Shown in pieces: positions 26,241 through 34,972 of a DNA stretch of 38,439 nucleotides (within the stretch, counting starts at the first letter, position 1; each line of letters opens with the position of its first letter). Below the pieces are notes generated by a model, which was given only the letters and a program-made list of their open reading frames with translations, did not search any database and was not told the origin of the DNA. Source of the DNA: Gammaproteobacteria bacterium (GTDB lineage: Bacteria; Pseudomonadota; Gammaproteobacteria; Methylococcales; Methylomonadaceae); assembly GCA_018830325.1 (NCBI GenBank), contig JAHJSQ010000122.1:1-38439 (forward strand), given 5' to 3'. Made by a program: the position numbers and the translations under genes.

Positions 26241-27005
26241 ATGCCTGCAGAATTTGAAACGCTTCCGAAATTGAACCAAAACCCTCGCCATATTGCAATT
26301 ATCATGGATGGTAACGGGCGTTGGGCACAACAAAGACATATGCCACGTGCAATGGGGCATCAAGCTGGCGTCAAAGCGGTTAGAGCCATTGTTGAATATT
26401 GCGCCGAAGCGAATGTCGAAGTATTGTCGTTATTTGCTTTCAGCAGCGAAAATTGGCGCCGGCCCGAGTCTGAAGTCTCGATGTTAATGAACTTGTTTAT
26501 TTCGACCTTGCAAAGCGAGGTTAACAAGTTGCATCGGAACAATATTCGTTTAAGGTTTATCGGTGAACGTAAAGCTTTTTCTGAAAAATTGCAGGCTAAA
26601 ATTGCAGAAGGCGAGATTCAAACCCGCGATAATAGCGGTCTGACTTTAGTGATTGCTGCCAATTATGGTGGACGATGGGATATGTCCGAAGCGTTTAAAA
26701 AAATAGCTGCGAAAATTCAAAGCGGTGAGCTCAACGAGCAAGAAATCGATGAGGCGCTGATCGGGCAACATTTATCCACCGCCGACTTACCCGAACCGGA
26801 TTTATTTATCAGAACCGGTGGTGAGCAGCGTGTCAGTAATTTTTTGCTCTGGCAGTTAGCTTATACCGAATTATATTTCACGCCAACCTTATGGCCCGAT
26901 TTTAATCGGCAATCGCTAGAGGAGGCTATCGGAAGCTTTAGAACTCGGCAAAGGCGTTTCGGGCATACCGGCGAGCAAATCCTCACAAAAGCAGCCCCCC
27001 TCTAA
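26241..27005 (+). CDS. uppS: Undecaprenyl diphosphate synthase (cis-prenyltransferase)
   Basis: UppS condenses eight isopentenyl units onto farnesyl diphosphate to make the C55 lipid carrier for peptidoglycan and surface polysaccharides. The 254-residue protein has catalytic D23 in 'IIMDGNGRWA', 'GHQAGVKAVR', 'FAFSSENWRRP' and the C-terminal 'LFIRTGGEQRVSNFLLWQ' with 'AYTELYF'. I chose ATG 26241, 7 nt after GGAG at 26230-26233; a TTG lies one codon upstream. It is directly followed by cdsA and dxr, so lipid-carrier, phospholipid and isoprenoid precursor genes are co-expressed. Confidence 0.97.
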   Translation: MPAEFETLPKLNQNPRHIAIIMDGNGRWAQQRHMPRAMGHQAGVKAVRAIVEYCAEANVEVLSLFAFSSENWRRPESEVSMLMNLFISTLQSEVNKLHRNNIRLRFIGERKAFSEKLQAKIAEGEIQTRDNSGLTLVIAANYGGRWDMSEAFKKIAAKIQSGELNEQEIDEALIGQHLSTADLPEPDLFIRTGGEQRVSNFLLWQLAYTELYFTPTLWPDFNRQSLEEAIGSFRTRQRRFGHTGEQILTKAAPL

Positions 27006-27031
27006 CTATTTGACTAGATAATAATTATAAA

Positions 27032-27901
27032 ATGTTACTACAGCGAATTATTACGGCTTTGATTCTTGCGCCATTAGTCGTATTGGCCGTCTATTTATTA
27101 CCAATACCTTATTTTACCCTGATTGTTGCGCTGGTGATGTTGGTTGCCGCATGGGAGTGGACAAGCTTAACCGGTATTGATAGGCCCTCGATGCGGATTT
27201 TATTTCTTGTCTTACTCATTTTACCGATGGGCGGTGTTTATTTTTGGACTTATTTTCTGGAAATAGTGGCACAAGTTTTCGATTGGCCGGAAGTCAGGGC
27301 GCAGTCCGGTTTATTGGAATGGCTGATTATTTTACCGGTTTTATTTTGGGTGGTAGTGATGTTTCTGATCAGAAATGCATCGGATGCGTTGCTGAAGCTC
27401 GAATTAAAAAATGTTTATAAGGGATTGATCGGGTGGGTGATTCTGTTTTTTGCGTGGATGTTTCTTTATCGCATGCGTGCTTTTTACGGTTCCGATATGG
27501 TGATGTATTTTCTGCTGTTGATTTGGATTGCAGATATTACCGCCTATTTCGTTGGCAAAAAATTCGGCGCTACCAAACTTGCTCCTGAAATCAGTCCCGG
27601 TAAAACCATGGCAGGATTTTACGGGGCTTTGGGAAGCGGCGTCGTTAGTGCGATCGTTTTGAGTTTGGTGTTCGGGTTTAATTTGATGATCGGCTCTGAT
27701 TTTGTTTTGTTGTCGGTCTTGACCGTTTTGATTTCGATATACGGCGATCTATTTTTTAGCCTAATAAAACGACAGCAGGGCGTTAAGGATACGGGGTCTA
27801 TTTTGCCGGGACATGGTGGTTTGTTGGATAGGATCGACAGCTTGGTGGCCGGTATCCCGTTTTTCTATGCTGGTATTCTGCTGATTAGAGAGTTATTTTA
27901 A
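27032..27901 (+). CDS. cdsA: Phosphatidate cytidylyltransferase
   Basis: CdsA makes CDP-diacylglycerol, the precursor of all major phospholipids. The 289-residue integral membrane protein has about eight hydrophobic helices and ends with the family signature, '[20 protein letters not shown]' followed by G-L-L-D-R-x-D-S. The stop codon overlaps the dxr start by one base (TAATG). Confidence 0.96.
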   Translation: MLLQRIITALILAPLVVLAVYLLPIPYFTLIVALVMLVAAWEWTSLTGIDRPSMRILFLVLLILPMGGVYFWTYFLEIVAQVFDWPEVRAQSGLLEWLIILPVLFWVVVMFLIRNASDALLKLELKNVYKGLIGWVILFFAWMFLYRMRAFYGSDMVMYFLLLIWIADITAYFVGKKFGATKLAPEISPGKTMAGFYGALGSGVVSAIVLSLVFGFNLMIGSDFVLLSVLTVLISIYGDLFFSLIKRQQGVKDTGSILPGHGGLLDRIDSLVAGIPFFYAGILLIRELF

Positions 27902-29085
27902 TGAAAGGTATTTGTATTTTGGGCGCGACCGGTTCTATCGGTGTTAGCACGCTGGATGTGGTTGCTCGTCATTCGAATCGGTATAGGGTCGTTGCGCTGA
28001 CCGCGAACAATAATATCGATCTGCTGTACGACCAATGCATCATACATCGCCCTGACTATGTTGTCGTAGTTGATGAAGATAAGGCTAAACAATTTGCAGA
28101 ACGCATAGCTACATCGCCGGTATCCGATATCAAGGTGCTATCGGGAGCCGAATCGTTGCAGCAAGTAGCCACACTGGATAGTGTTGATTCGGTAATGGCG
28201 GCAATCGTCGGCGCGGCTGGTTTATTACCAACTTTGGCGGCTGCTAAAGCCGGTAAAACCGTATTGCTGGCAAATAAAGAAGCGTTGGTGATGTCCGGCG
28301 ATATTTTCATGAAAGCGGTTACCGAGTCCGGTGCGCATTTGCTGCCGATCGATAGCGAGCATAATGCCATTTTTCAATGCATGCCGGCAGATTACTGTAC
28401 GGGTCAAGAGGCTAAGGAAGCGCGGCGAATTTTGTTGACTGCCTCGGGCGGCCCGTTCAGAACTAAGCCGGTCGAAGAGTTGGTCGATGTCACTCCGGAT
28501 CAAGCTGTCGCGCATCCGAATTGGGATATGGGACGCAAGATTTCTGTTGATTCCGCAACTATGATGAATAAAGGGCTTGAATTGATTGAAGCCTGTTTAT
28601 TGTTCAATATGTCGCCGGATAAAATTCAAGTGGTGATCCATCCGCAAAGCGTGATTCATTCAATGGTCGATTATGTCGACGGCACTGTGTTGGCGCAAAT
28701 GGGTAACCCCGATATGCGAATACCCATTGCGCATGCGATGGCGTGGCCGGAGCGCTTCGACTCCGGTGCGGCGCCGCTGAATATATTCGACGTTAAGCAC
28801 ATGGATTTCGAACAACCCGATCTTCAGCGTTTCCCTTGTTTACGCTTGGCGATTGAAGCTGTCGAGGCAGGCGGTATTATGCCGGCTGTATTAAATGCAG
28901 CTAATGAAATCGCGGTTGCTGCCTTTTTGGACGAGAAAGTCCGTTTTACCGACATTCCTTTCATTATTGAACGGAGCATGCATCAATTCAAAGCCGATCC
29001 GGCGGATACGCTGGATATTGTATTGGCAGCCGATAGCAAAGCCCGTGAAGTGGCTGAGCGTATCGTCGAAGAACTTAAGCGTTAA
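27901..29085 (+). CDS. dxr: 1-deoxy-D-xylulose 5-phosphate reductoisomerase
   Basis: Dxr (IspC) makes 2-C-methyl-D-erythritol 4-phosphate with NADPH, the committed step of the MEP isoprenoid pathway. The 394-residue protein has '[15 protein letters not shown]' (NADPH site, from residue 7), '[12 protein letters not shown]', the metal-site '[11 protein letters not shown]' and '[20 protein letters not shown]'. It feeds isoprenoid units to UppS next door and to ubiquinone synthesis. Confidence 0.98.
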   Translation: MKGICILGATGSIGVSTLDVVARHSNRYRVVALTANNNIDLLYDQCIIHRPDYVVVVDEDKAKQFAERIATSPVSDIKVLSGAESLQQVATLDSVDSVMAAIVGAAGLLPTLAAAKAGKTVLLANKEALVMSGDIFMKAVTESGAHLLPIDSEHNAIFQCMPADYCTGQEAKEARRILLTASGGPFRTKPVEELVDVTPDQAVAHPNWDMGRKISVDSATMMNKGLELIEACLLFNMSPDKIQVVIHPQSVIHSMVDYVDGTVLAQMGNPDMRIPIAHAMAWPERFDSGAAPLNIFDVKHMDFEQPDLQRFPCLRLAIEAVEAGGIMPAVLNAANEIAVAAFLDEKVRFTDIPFIIERSMHQFKADPADTLDIVLAADSKAREVAERIVEELKR

Positions 29086-29093
29086 TTGGGTTA

Positions 29094-30446
29094 ATGAGTA
29101 CGCTATTTTATTTTATTGTCGCGATCGGTATTCTGGTTTCGTTTCATGAATTCGGTCATTTTTGGGTCGCGCGAAAAACCGGCGTCAAAGTACTTAGGTT
29201 TTCAGTCGGGTTTGGTAAAGTCATTTGGTCTTATCAGAAATCGCCTGCGTCGACCGAATATGTCATCTCGGCAATACCTCTAGGCGGCTATGTCAAAATG
29301 GTTGACGAACGCGAAGGCAAAGTGGTTGATGAAGATTTGCCTTTCGCATTCAACCGCCAACCATTATGGGCGCGGTCGGCGATTGTCGCGGCCGGACCAT
29401 TATTCAATCTAATGCTTGCCGTGCTGTTTTTCTGGATCGTGTTGTTTATCGGTGAAACCGGCTTACGCCCGATTATCGGTCATGTCGAGACTGGTACGCT
29501 TGCCGCCGAAGCCGGTTTACTCGAAGGCGAGGAGATCGTAGCGGTCGATCAAAAGAACACCGCGACTTGGTCGGAGGTTATTGAGTCGATTTTCTCGGCG
29601 GCCATGACCGGTCGAGAAAGTGTCGATGTTACGGTAAAAAACATCGATGAACAGCAGCATTCGCGGCTTATCAACCTTCCTGAAGAATTGCGAAGTGAGC
29701 CTGATAAACTTTACGATAAATTAGGTTTCAAACCATGGATGCCGCAGCTTAGACCGGTCGTCGGGCGAGTGCTGGAAGGCATGCCGGCGGCCGATGCCGG
29801 ATTACAGTCCGGTGATTTGATTGTTTCTGCTAATGGTGAGCCGATCAATACCTGGTTGCAATGGGTCGACTATGTGCAAAATAGCCCAGGGAGAGTTATC
29901 GACCTGACTATTGAAAGACAAGGCGTGCAATTGAGTCTCGAAATAACGCCTCAAAAAGTCGTCGAAAAGGACGAGGTTGTCGGTAAAATCGGAGCGGCCG
30001 CTGAAATTCCAGAAGACTTGATGGCGTCGTTGCAAGTGCGCAATGATTTGCCGCTTTGGCCGGCTCTGACGGGGGCTGTTTCGAGAACCGTTTTTTTTAG
30101 TACCGCAACACTCAAAATGATGGGTCAGATGATTGTCGGTAATGCTTCTGTGAAAAATCTTAGCGGTCCAATCAGTATCGCCCAGTTTGCCGGGCTTTCG
30201 GCTGAGCGCGGGTTTGTCGAATTTCTGTCTTTCTTAGCGAAAGTTAGCATCAGTCTTGGGGTGCTTAATTTATTGCCGATTCCGGTGTTAGACGGTGGCC
30301 ATTTATTGTTTTTTGCGATTGAAGCGATTAAAGGTAGCCCCGTCTCGGAAAAATTCCAGGTTGTGTTACAACAGGTCGGTATTTTGTTGCTACTGTCGTT
30401 GATGGTATTGGCTTTATTTTTGGATTTGGAACGTTTATTTCAATGA
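29094..30446 (+). CDS. rseP: Site-2 protease RseP (sigma-E activating zinc metalloprotease)
   Basis: RseP cuts anti-sigma factors and leftover signal peptides within the inner membrane. The 450-residue protein has zinc motif H18-E-F-G-H22 in the first helix, two tandem PDZ domains (about 115-290, including 'VVGRVLEGMPAADAGLQSGD'), and 'NLLPIPVLDGGHLLFF' with the third zinc ligand Asp near the C-terminus. The start lies 8 bp after dxr. In most relatives bamA follows; here the cluster stops. Confidence 0.96.
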   Translation: MSTLFYFIVAIGILVSFHEFGHFWVARKTGVKVLRFSVGFGKVIWSYQKSPASTEYVISAIPLGGYVKMVDEREGKVVDEDLPFAFNRQPLWARSAIVAAGPLFNLMLAVLFFWIVLFIGETGLRPIIGHVETGTLAAEAGLLEGEEIVAVDQKNTATWSEVIESIFSAAMTGRESVDVTVKNIDEQQHSRLINLPEELRSEPDKLYDKLGFKPWMPQLRPVVGRVLEGMPAADAGLQSGDLIVSANGEPINTWLQWVDYVQNSPGRVIDLTIERQGVQLSLEITPQKVVEKDEVVGKIGAAAEIPEDLMASLQVRNDLPLWPALTGAVSRTVFFSTATLKMMGQMIVGNASVKNLSGPISIAQFAGLSAERGFVEFLSFLAKVSISLGVLNLLPIPVLDGGHLLFFAIEAIKGSPVSEKFQVVLQQVGILLLLSLMVLALFLDLERLFQ

Positions 30447-30708
30447 AAAAAACCGCTTTAAAGCATTTATCCAAGAAAAAGCATTTCACAATGAAGATCA
30501 GGTAGAACAAAAAGTTAATTCAATAACTTGCTCAGCCTTAACAAATGAAACCCCATAACCTAAAGACCGAAAAATGTTAGAGCTGGGCTTGCTATTCATT
30601 TGTATAGAACTTTCGCTCATCAAAAAGATTAGCGAGAATGTATAGGTATATTCTTGAAACCCTTCATTTGCTTCATGGTTAAACTGCCGAATTTAGGTTA
30701 ATGTTTGC

Positions 30709-30770
30709 TTTTCGCACTTTAAATTTCTGTAGTGCCTAAGGAGGCATTCCGGTGCCGAATTTTGATCTAT
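30709..30770 (+). repeat. Family 1 repeat, minimal copy E (about 62 bp)
   Basis: The left-type end 'CGCACTTTAAATTTCTGTAG' (30713-30732) is followed, after only about 20 bp, by the right-type end 'GGTGCCGAATTTTGATCTAT' (30751-30770). All internal modules are absent, which defines the core of the family as two termini facing each other. Confidence 0.72.
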
Positions 30771-30786
30771 ATCAAAAATCAAAACC

Positions 30787-30828
30787 AAGCCGATAGAAAA
30801 TCGCCGTATAGCGGCTTCTATTTTTTTA
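30787..30828 (+). terminator. Possible weak terminator before dsbC
   Basis: AAGCCG (30787-30792) can pair with CGGCTT (30812-30817), or GCCG/CGGC with TAGAA/TTCTA as alternatives, followed by eight T (30820-30827). The stem is short and bulged. It could end the rseP transcript. Confidence 0.45.
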
Positions 30829-30900
30829 TAGGGTAATGAACAAAACACTCGGACGACAGTCCTACAAACGCATTAGTCAATTTGAATTTATGGAAACGTT

Positions 30901-31620
30901 ATGAAACAAATACTTAAAACAGCGATATTGCTTGGTTCGGTTTTAGGCGTGAGCGTTGTTCAAGCCGATGAAGCAGCCATCAAGGAGGCTTTAAAAAAAT
31001 CGATGCCAAATTTCAATCCTGACTTGATTAAGCCTTCCGAAGTGAAGGGGGTTTATGAAGTCACGGCGGGCCCAACCATTTTTTATGTCTCCGATGACGG
31101 TAAATACTTATTCCAAGGGCGCTTGATCGACCTGGAAGCGAGAACCGATTTGACCGAAGCGAAAATGGCTAATGCGCGAAAGAATACGCTGGAAAAGTTA
31201 GGACAAGATCAAATGATCGTGTTCAAGCCGAAATTAGGTCAGCATAAAGTATTTATTTTTACCGATATCGATTGCGGCTACTGTCGGAAACTGCATTCCG
31301 AGATTGATCAATATATGGCTGAAGGCATTACTGTTCAATATTTGTTTTATCCGAGAGCGGGAAAGGGCTCTGATTCTTATACCAAAGCCGTTTCGGTATG
31401 GTGTGCGGAGGATCGTAATGATGCTTTAACCAAAGCCAAGCAAGGGAAAACCCCCGAAGCCAAGACCTGTACCAATCCGGTCGATGCGCACATGAAGCTC
31501 GGTAACGATTTCGAAGCGCGCGGAACGCCGATGATAGTCACTGAACAAGGTTCTGTATATCCGGGTTACTTACCGGCCAAGCAACTGGTTGAAGTATTGC
31601 GCGAAGAAAAAGGTTTATAG
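30901..31620 (+). CDS. dsbC: Periplasmic disulfide isomerase DsbC
   Basis: DsbC reshuffles wrong disulfides in periplasmic proteins and is kept reduced by DsbD. The 239-residue precursor has a Sec signal ('ILKTAILLGSVLGVSVVQA' then DEAA), an N-terminal dimerisation domain ('YLFQGRLIDL'), and a thioredoxin domain with active site C125-G-Y-C128 in 'FTDIDCGYCRKLH' and the cis-Pro loop 'ARGTPMIVT'. A second Cys pair (in 'VWCAED' and 'KTCTNP') is as in E. coli DsbC. It precedes the copper oxidase on the same strand but with a 236-bp gap, so a shared transcript is uncertain. Confidence 0.93.
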   Translation: MKQILKTAILLGSVLGVSVVQADEAAIKEALKKSMPNFNPDLIKPSEVKGVYEVTAGPTIFYVSDDGKYLFQGRLIDLEARTDLTEAKMANARKNTLEKLGQDQMIVFKPKLGQHKVFIFTDIDCGYCRKLHSEIDQYMAEGITVQYLFYPRAGKGSDSYTKAVSVWCAEDRNDALTKAKQGKTPEAKTCTNPVDAHMKLGNDFEARGTPMIVTEQGSVYPGYLPAKQLVEVLREEKGL

Positions 31621-31688
31621 AATATCCGGCTAGGTTGTGTTGGGTGCTTGAGAACGTTTATTCTATAACTGGCTCGCATCAAATGGTG

Positions 31689-31733
31689 GCGCTTCCTTAA
31701 GAATCGCCAAAATTTGAAGCGCGAAAGGTATAT
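31689..31733 (-). repeat. Solo family 1 repeat end F
   Basis: Read on the minus strand it is TATACC, TTTCGCGCTTCAAATTTTGGC, then the 'AAGGAAGCGCC' segment that also follows the left end in other copies. There is no right end, so it is a single terminus. Confidence 0.68.
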
Positions 31734-31805
31734 ATATTTCGTGCGGCCATGTTTTCGGATTTTATGGCAATACGCTTCGATAAAGGAGTTTAAATTGCTA
31801 TTAAT

Positions 31806-31837
31806 TTATAATTTGCTAATATACTAACAAATTATAA
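31806..31837 (+). promoter_or_regulatory. Perfect 10-bp inverted repeat upstream of copper oxidase (candidate operator)
   Basis: TTATAATTTG (31806-31815) and CAAATTATAA (31828-31837) are perfect complements around a 12-nt spacer. The left arm includes a TATAAT hexamer (31807-31812). A TTGCTA (31795-31800) and TATACT (31820-31825) are spaced 19 bp, the spacing of MerR-type (CueR-like) promoters, though the CueR operator sequence itself is not seen. A regulatory role is inferred. Confidence 0.5.
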
Positions 31838-31856
31838 GTCCATGAGGTACAAGACG

Positions 31857-33482
31857 ATGAATTCTCCGATCAATCAACAACGCCGACAATGGTTAAAGTA
31901 TGCCGCTTTTGCGGCAGCCGGTGCGGCGACGTACCCCTCTTGGGCGCAATCGGGCGGAGCCTTTAAAGCGGTCAATACGCCTTCTGCGAATTTTCATCCC
32001 GATGTGGAAATTGAACTGACGCAGGATATCGCGCAGGTTCCTATCTTCGAAGGGCCTGAAACCCGAGTTTGGAAAGTGCGGGCTAAAGTTCTTAAAGGTC
32101 CGGCTTCATCGATAGAAAATCACCCCGATACCTATCTTGCGCCGACGATTCGCCTGAAAAAAGGCCAAAAAGTCAGAATTCATTTGAATAACAATTTACC
32201 GGCGCATTCGATTTTGCATTGGCACGGACTGCATGTGCCGGCCAACATGGACGGCAATCCGATGTACGCGGTCAGTCACGGCGAATCTTATATCTATGAA
32301 TTCGAAATTTTGAATCGTGCCGGAACCTACTGGTATCACGCTCACACCCATAGCGTCACCGCCCGACAAGTCTATTCGGGTCTTGCCGGCTTGTTTATTG
32401 TGCATGACGATGAAGAACGGGCTTTGAATTTGCCCAAGGGTGAATTTGATCTGCCGTTGGTCATCCAAGACAGAAGCTTTGATAAGAATAATCAGCTCGT
32501 CTACAGCGACCACATGATGCAACGCATGCAGGGCTTTCTCGGCGATCGGATTTTTGTCAACGGCCGGCCCGATTATGTGTTCCCTGTCGCGGGACAGGCC
32601 TATCGGCTGCGATTACTGAACGGGTCAAATTCGCGGATCTATAAACTGGCCTGGTCGGACGGCAGTAAAATGACCGTGATCGGTACCGACGGCGGATTGC
32701 TGGAAAGGCCGAAGCAGTATTCCTATGTGATGTTGGCCCCAGGCGAAAGAATCGAGCTTTGGGCCGATTTCAGCGGTCGTTCGGTTGGTTCTGAGATAAG
32801 CATGCGCAGCTTGTCGTTCGATATTGCGACACACGGTCATGGCGGCATGGGCATGATGGGTGGCGGTCGCGGAATGATGGGCGGAGGACGGCGCGGCATG
32901 ATGGGCGGGGGTATGGGCATGATGCACTCTTCCGGTCTGCCGTCGGGTAGTGAATTTTCTTTATTTAACGTTAAAGTGATTAAAGCCGGCAAATCGTCGC
33001 AGAGTTTACCGGAGCGCTTATCCACGATACCTAAGTTGAATGTTCGCGATGCTGCGAATAACAAAGATCCAAGAACCATTAGATTGTCGATGCGGCACAT
33101 GTCGGCGTTATTGAATGGGCGTTCCTACAAAATGGACGATGTTCGCGACGATGAAATCATTCCTGTCAATAGCTTGCAAGTCATCGAATTCGACAATGGA
33201 TACAGTGGCATGAGCGGCATGCCGATGCCTCATCCGATGCATTTACACGGCGAACAATTTCAAATCATCAAACGCCAAGTCAATCCGAAATCGAGAGAAG
33301 CGTACCGAACGATTTCCGGTGGATTGGTCTGGGGCGGTTGGAAGGATACGGCGTTGGTGATGCCCGGCGAAAAGGTGACTGTATTGAAACCATTCAATGA
33401 TTTTATAGGGCTATTCATGTATCACTGCCATAATCTCGAGCATGAAGATATGGGTATGATGCGGGATTTCTTAATAAAATAA
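31857..33482 (+). CDS. Tat-exported three-domain multicopper oxidase, CueO/bilirubin-oxidase-like
   Basis: The 541-residue protein has a twin-arginine signal (R9-R10-Q-W-L-K and a hydrophobic stretch ending 'PSWAQ'), so it should fold with copper before export. All four copper motifs are present: H121-W-H-G, 'YWYHAHTH' (H161, H163), H459-P-M-H-L-H-G, and 'HCHNLEHEDMGMM' with type 1 ligands C524, H529 and axial M534. A Met/Gly/His-rich insert (about 327-360, repeated 'GMMGGG') resembles the Met-rich segment of CueO that gathers Cu(I). The most likely role is copper detoxification by oxidising Cu(I), with phenol or bilirubin oxidation as alternatives. I chose ATG 31857 because GAGG lies 9 nt before it and it gives a compact Tat signal; ATG 31842 is in frame. 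Confidence 0.87.
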   Translation: MNSPINQQRRQWLKYAAFAAAGAATYPSWAQSGGAFKAVNTPSANFHPDVEIELTQDIAQVPIFEGPETRVWKVRAKVLKGPASSIENHPDTYLAPTIRLKKGQKVRIHLNNNLPAHSILHWHGLHVPANMDGNPMYAVSHGESYIYEFEILNRAGTYWYHAHTHSVTARQVYSGLAGLFIVHDDEERALNLPKGEFDLPLVIQDRSFDKNNQLVYSDHMMQRMQGFLGDRIFVNGRPDYVFPVAGQAYRLRLLNGSNSRIYKLAWSDGSKMTVIGTDGGLLERPKQYSYVMLAPGERIELWADFSGRSVGSEISMRSLSFDIATHGHGGMGMMGGGRGMMGGGRRGMMGGGMGMMHSSGLPSGSEFSLFNVKVIKAGKSSQSLPERLSTIPKLNVRDAANNKDPRTIRLSMRHMSALLNGRSYKMDDVRDDEIIPVNSLQVIEFDNGYSGMSGMPMPHPMHLHGEQFQIIKRQVNPKSREAYRTISGGLVWGGWKDTALVMPGEKVTVLKPFNDFIGLFMYHCHNLEHEDMGMMRDFLIK

Positions 33483-33495
33483 TCTGAGTTCGGTT

Positions 33496-33640
33496 TATAC
33501 TCATCGTAGATCAAAGCATGTAGACCGTATGCAGCGAAGCGGAATAGGGGAATGGCGTGGCTCCGAGCTTCCCGGATTACGCTGCTTAGACCCGCCGGAA
33601 GCGATCGGTAGCGATTTGGCAGCGGGGATCTGTGCTTAGC
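33496..33640 (-). repeat. Family 1 right-type end plus a different palindromic repeat (copy G)
   Basis: It starts with TATACTC and 'ATCGTAGATCAAAG' (33497-33516), the right-type terminus in reverse, but then departs from the family. The following 'GCAGCGAAGCGGAAT' and 'CCCGGATTACGCTGC' form an imperfect palindrome of the kind seen as interspersed repeats in many Proteobacteria. It fills the convergent junction between the copper oxidase and the methyltransferase. Confidence 0.6.
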
Positions 33641-33647
33641 TTGATAC

Positions 33648-34280
33648 TTATGGACAAACACTCCCCGCGACGATCGCTAGCCAAGGCTGCTCATGAGCGG
33701 GCTTGCCTTTGGGGCGGTAATAATGATCGAGCACGGTGAAGCCGGCTTCCTCGAGATACTGTTTACTGGTTTCGAATGTCATGAAATGACCGTAGCGTTG
33801 CCCGGACCAACCTTCCTCGTCATTGCCGCGCGGATTCGAGGAAAATAAAATGCCGCCAGGCTTTAATGTTGCATGCAAGGTTTTAAGTACCCGCGGCAGC
33901 TCCCGGCTCGGCACATGAAATAACGAGGCATTGGCGAAGATGCCGTCGAAACGTTGCTTGGCAAGGTTTAGGTTAAGGAAATTTTGATGCAGAATCTCGC
34001 AGCCTGTAAGACTGCGGGCCATCGCGCAAAACGCCTCGCAACCGTCTAGGCCGATCGGTCGATGTCCCAGAGACTTAAAATAGTGAATATCCCGTCCAGG
34101 CCCGCAGCCCAAATCTAAAATATCCAGCGCTTTATCTTTAGGCAACGGGGCTAAAAAGGCCTCGTAGTTCTGAGCTACGTCATGATCTTTGGTGCCTAGC
34201 CAAAAGGATTCGGCGTTGTGTTGATAATGACTGAGCGTCAATGATTCAATTTGAGCTAAGCCTTCTTCTTTGCGTTCCAT
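33648..34280 (-). CDS. Class I SAM-dependent methyltransferase, substrate unknown
   Basis: The 210-residue protein has the Rossmann methyltransferase core: motif I 'ILDLGCGPGRDIHYF' (about 55-69), the acidic end of strand 2 'IGLDGCEAFC', motif IV-like 'FDGIFANASLFHVP' and post-motif 'TLKPGGILFSSNPRG'. Small-molecule methyltransferases of the Methyltransf_11/25 type are the closest in look. An AGGTG site precedes the ATG closely. It follows the DsbA/FrnE-like gene on the same strand after about 60 bp, probably one transcript. No motif fixes the substrate. Confidence 0.75.
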   Translation of the reverse strand: MERKEEGLAQIESLTLSHYQHNAESFWLGTKDHDVAQNYEAFLAPLPKDKALDILDLGCGPGRDIHYFKSLGHRPIGLDGCEAFCAMARSLTGCEILHQNFLNLNLAKQRFDGIFANASLFHVPSRELPRVLKTLHATLKPGGILFSSNPRGNDEEGWSGQRYGHFMTFETSKQYLEEAGFTVLDHYYRPKGKPAHEQPWLAIVAGSVCP

Positions 34281-34342
34281 CTTTCACCTGATAGTCGATG
34301 TTTGGGTAAAAAGGGAGTAAAGGTATGGATTTTCAATAAGCC

Positions 34343-34972
34343 TCAAGCAGCTTGCAAGATATGGCTTATTTCATCGAGCATGCTTCGATAGTCGAGATAG
34401 TCAATGCGAATGGCGACCAATTCGTCATTATGCTGCAAGCGTAAGGACGGATAGCTCGACACGCCCATGTTTCGAGCCAATTGAATTTCTTGCTGTAATT
34501 CATCATCAATCGCCGGGCTCAACAAGTCTTTACCGAATAAAGAGGTGTCTAAGCCGATTTCGGCGGCGCATTCCAGAAGCGTGCCGGTCAGCGACGGGTT
34601 TTTGGCGCGTTCATAATAGGCCGACTGGATAGCCTTTAGCATGGGAATCTCATGATCGGGACTTTGCTTTCTGGCCGCTAATAGCGCACGACAAGCCGGA
34701 TAAGTTGAGCGGATCGGCGTATTGACAGCCCAAAATTCGAAATTAAAACGGACTTCGGGTACGGTTTGTTCGATTCGGCGCCAGTTTTGTTGAATGGCTT
34801 GCCGCATAGACTCGGGCATCGGCGTGGTGGAGTCCGGAGCCAAACCGCCCAACAGATAAATCAAACGGATAGATTGTGGTAGGTTGCTTTGTAAGGCGCT
34901 AAAGCTCGAGCGGAATGCATAGCACCAACTGCACATGGGGTCATGGATATAGAATAAACGAATTGTCGGCAT
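34343..34972 (-). CDS. DsbA-family/FrnE-like thioredoxin-fold protein
   Basis: The 209-residue protein has the redox motif C-S-W-C in 'YIHDPMCSWCYAF' (about 8-20) near the N-terminus, a helical insertion, and a cis-Pro loop 'GVSSYPSLRL' near the C-terminus, as in DsbA-like FrnE or 2-hydroxychromene isomerase-type proteins. There is no signal peptide, so it is probably cytoplasmic, unlike DsbA. The frame opens at a TTG at 35032; I chose the ATG at 34972, which starts directly before the first strand as usual for the family. A substrate is not evident. Confidence 0.75.
   Translation of the reverse strand: MPTIRLFYIHDPMCSWCYAFRSSFSALQSNLPQSIRLIYLLGGLAPDSTTPMPESMRQAIQQNWRRIEQTVPEVRFNFEFWAVNTPIRSTYPACRALLAARKQSPDHEIPMLKAIQSAYYERAKNPSLTGTLLECAAEIGLDTSLFGKDLLSPAIDDELQQEIQLARNMGVSSYPSLRLQHNDELVAIRIDYLDYRSMLDEISHILQAA

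Larger units (their letters stand above)
30447..30900. other. Intergenic region after rseP; no bamA
   Basis: This 454-bp stretch contains a minimal family 1 repeat (30709-30770) and a weak terminator. The remaining AT-rich sequence shows no start of a bamA-like gene. A short inverted repeat (TTCGCT ... AGCGAGAA, about 30610-30637) is visible but lacks a U-run. Confidence 0.45.
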
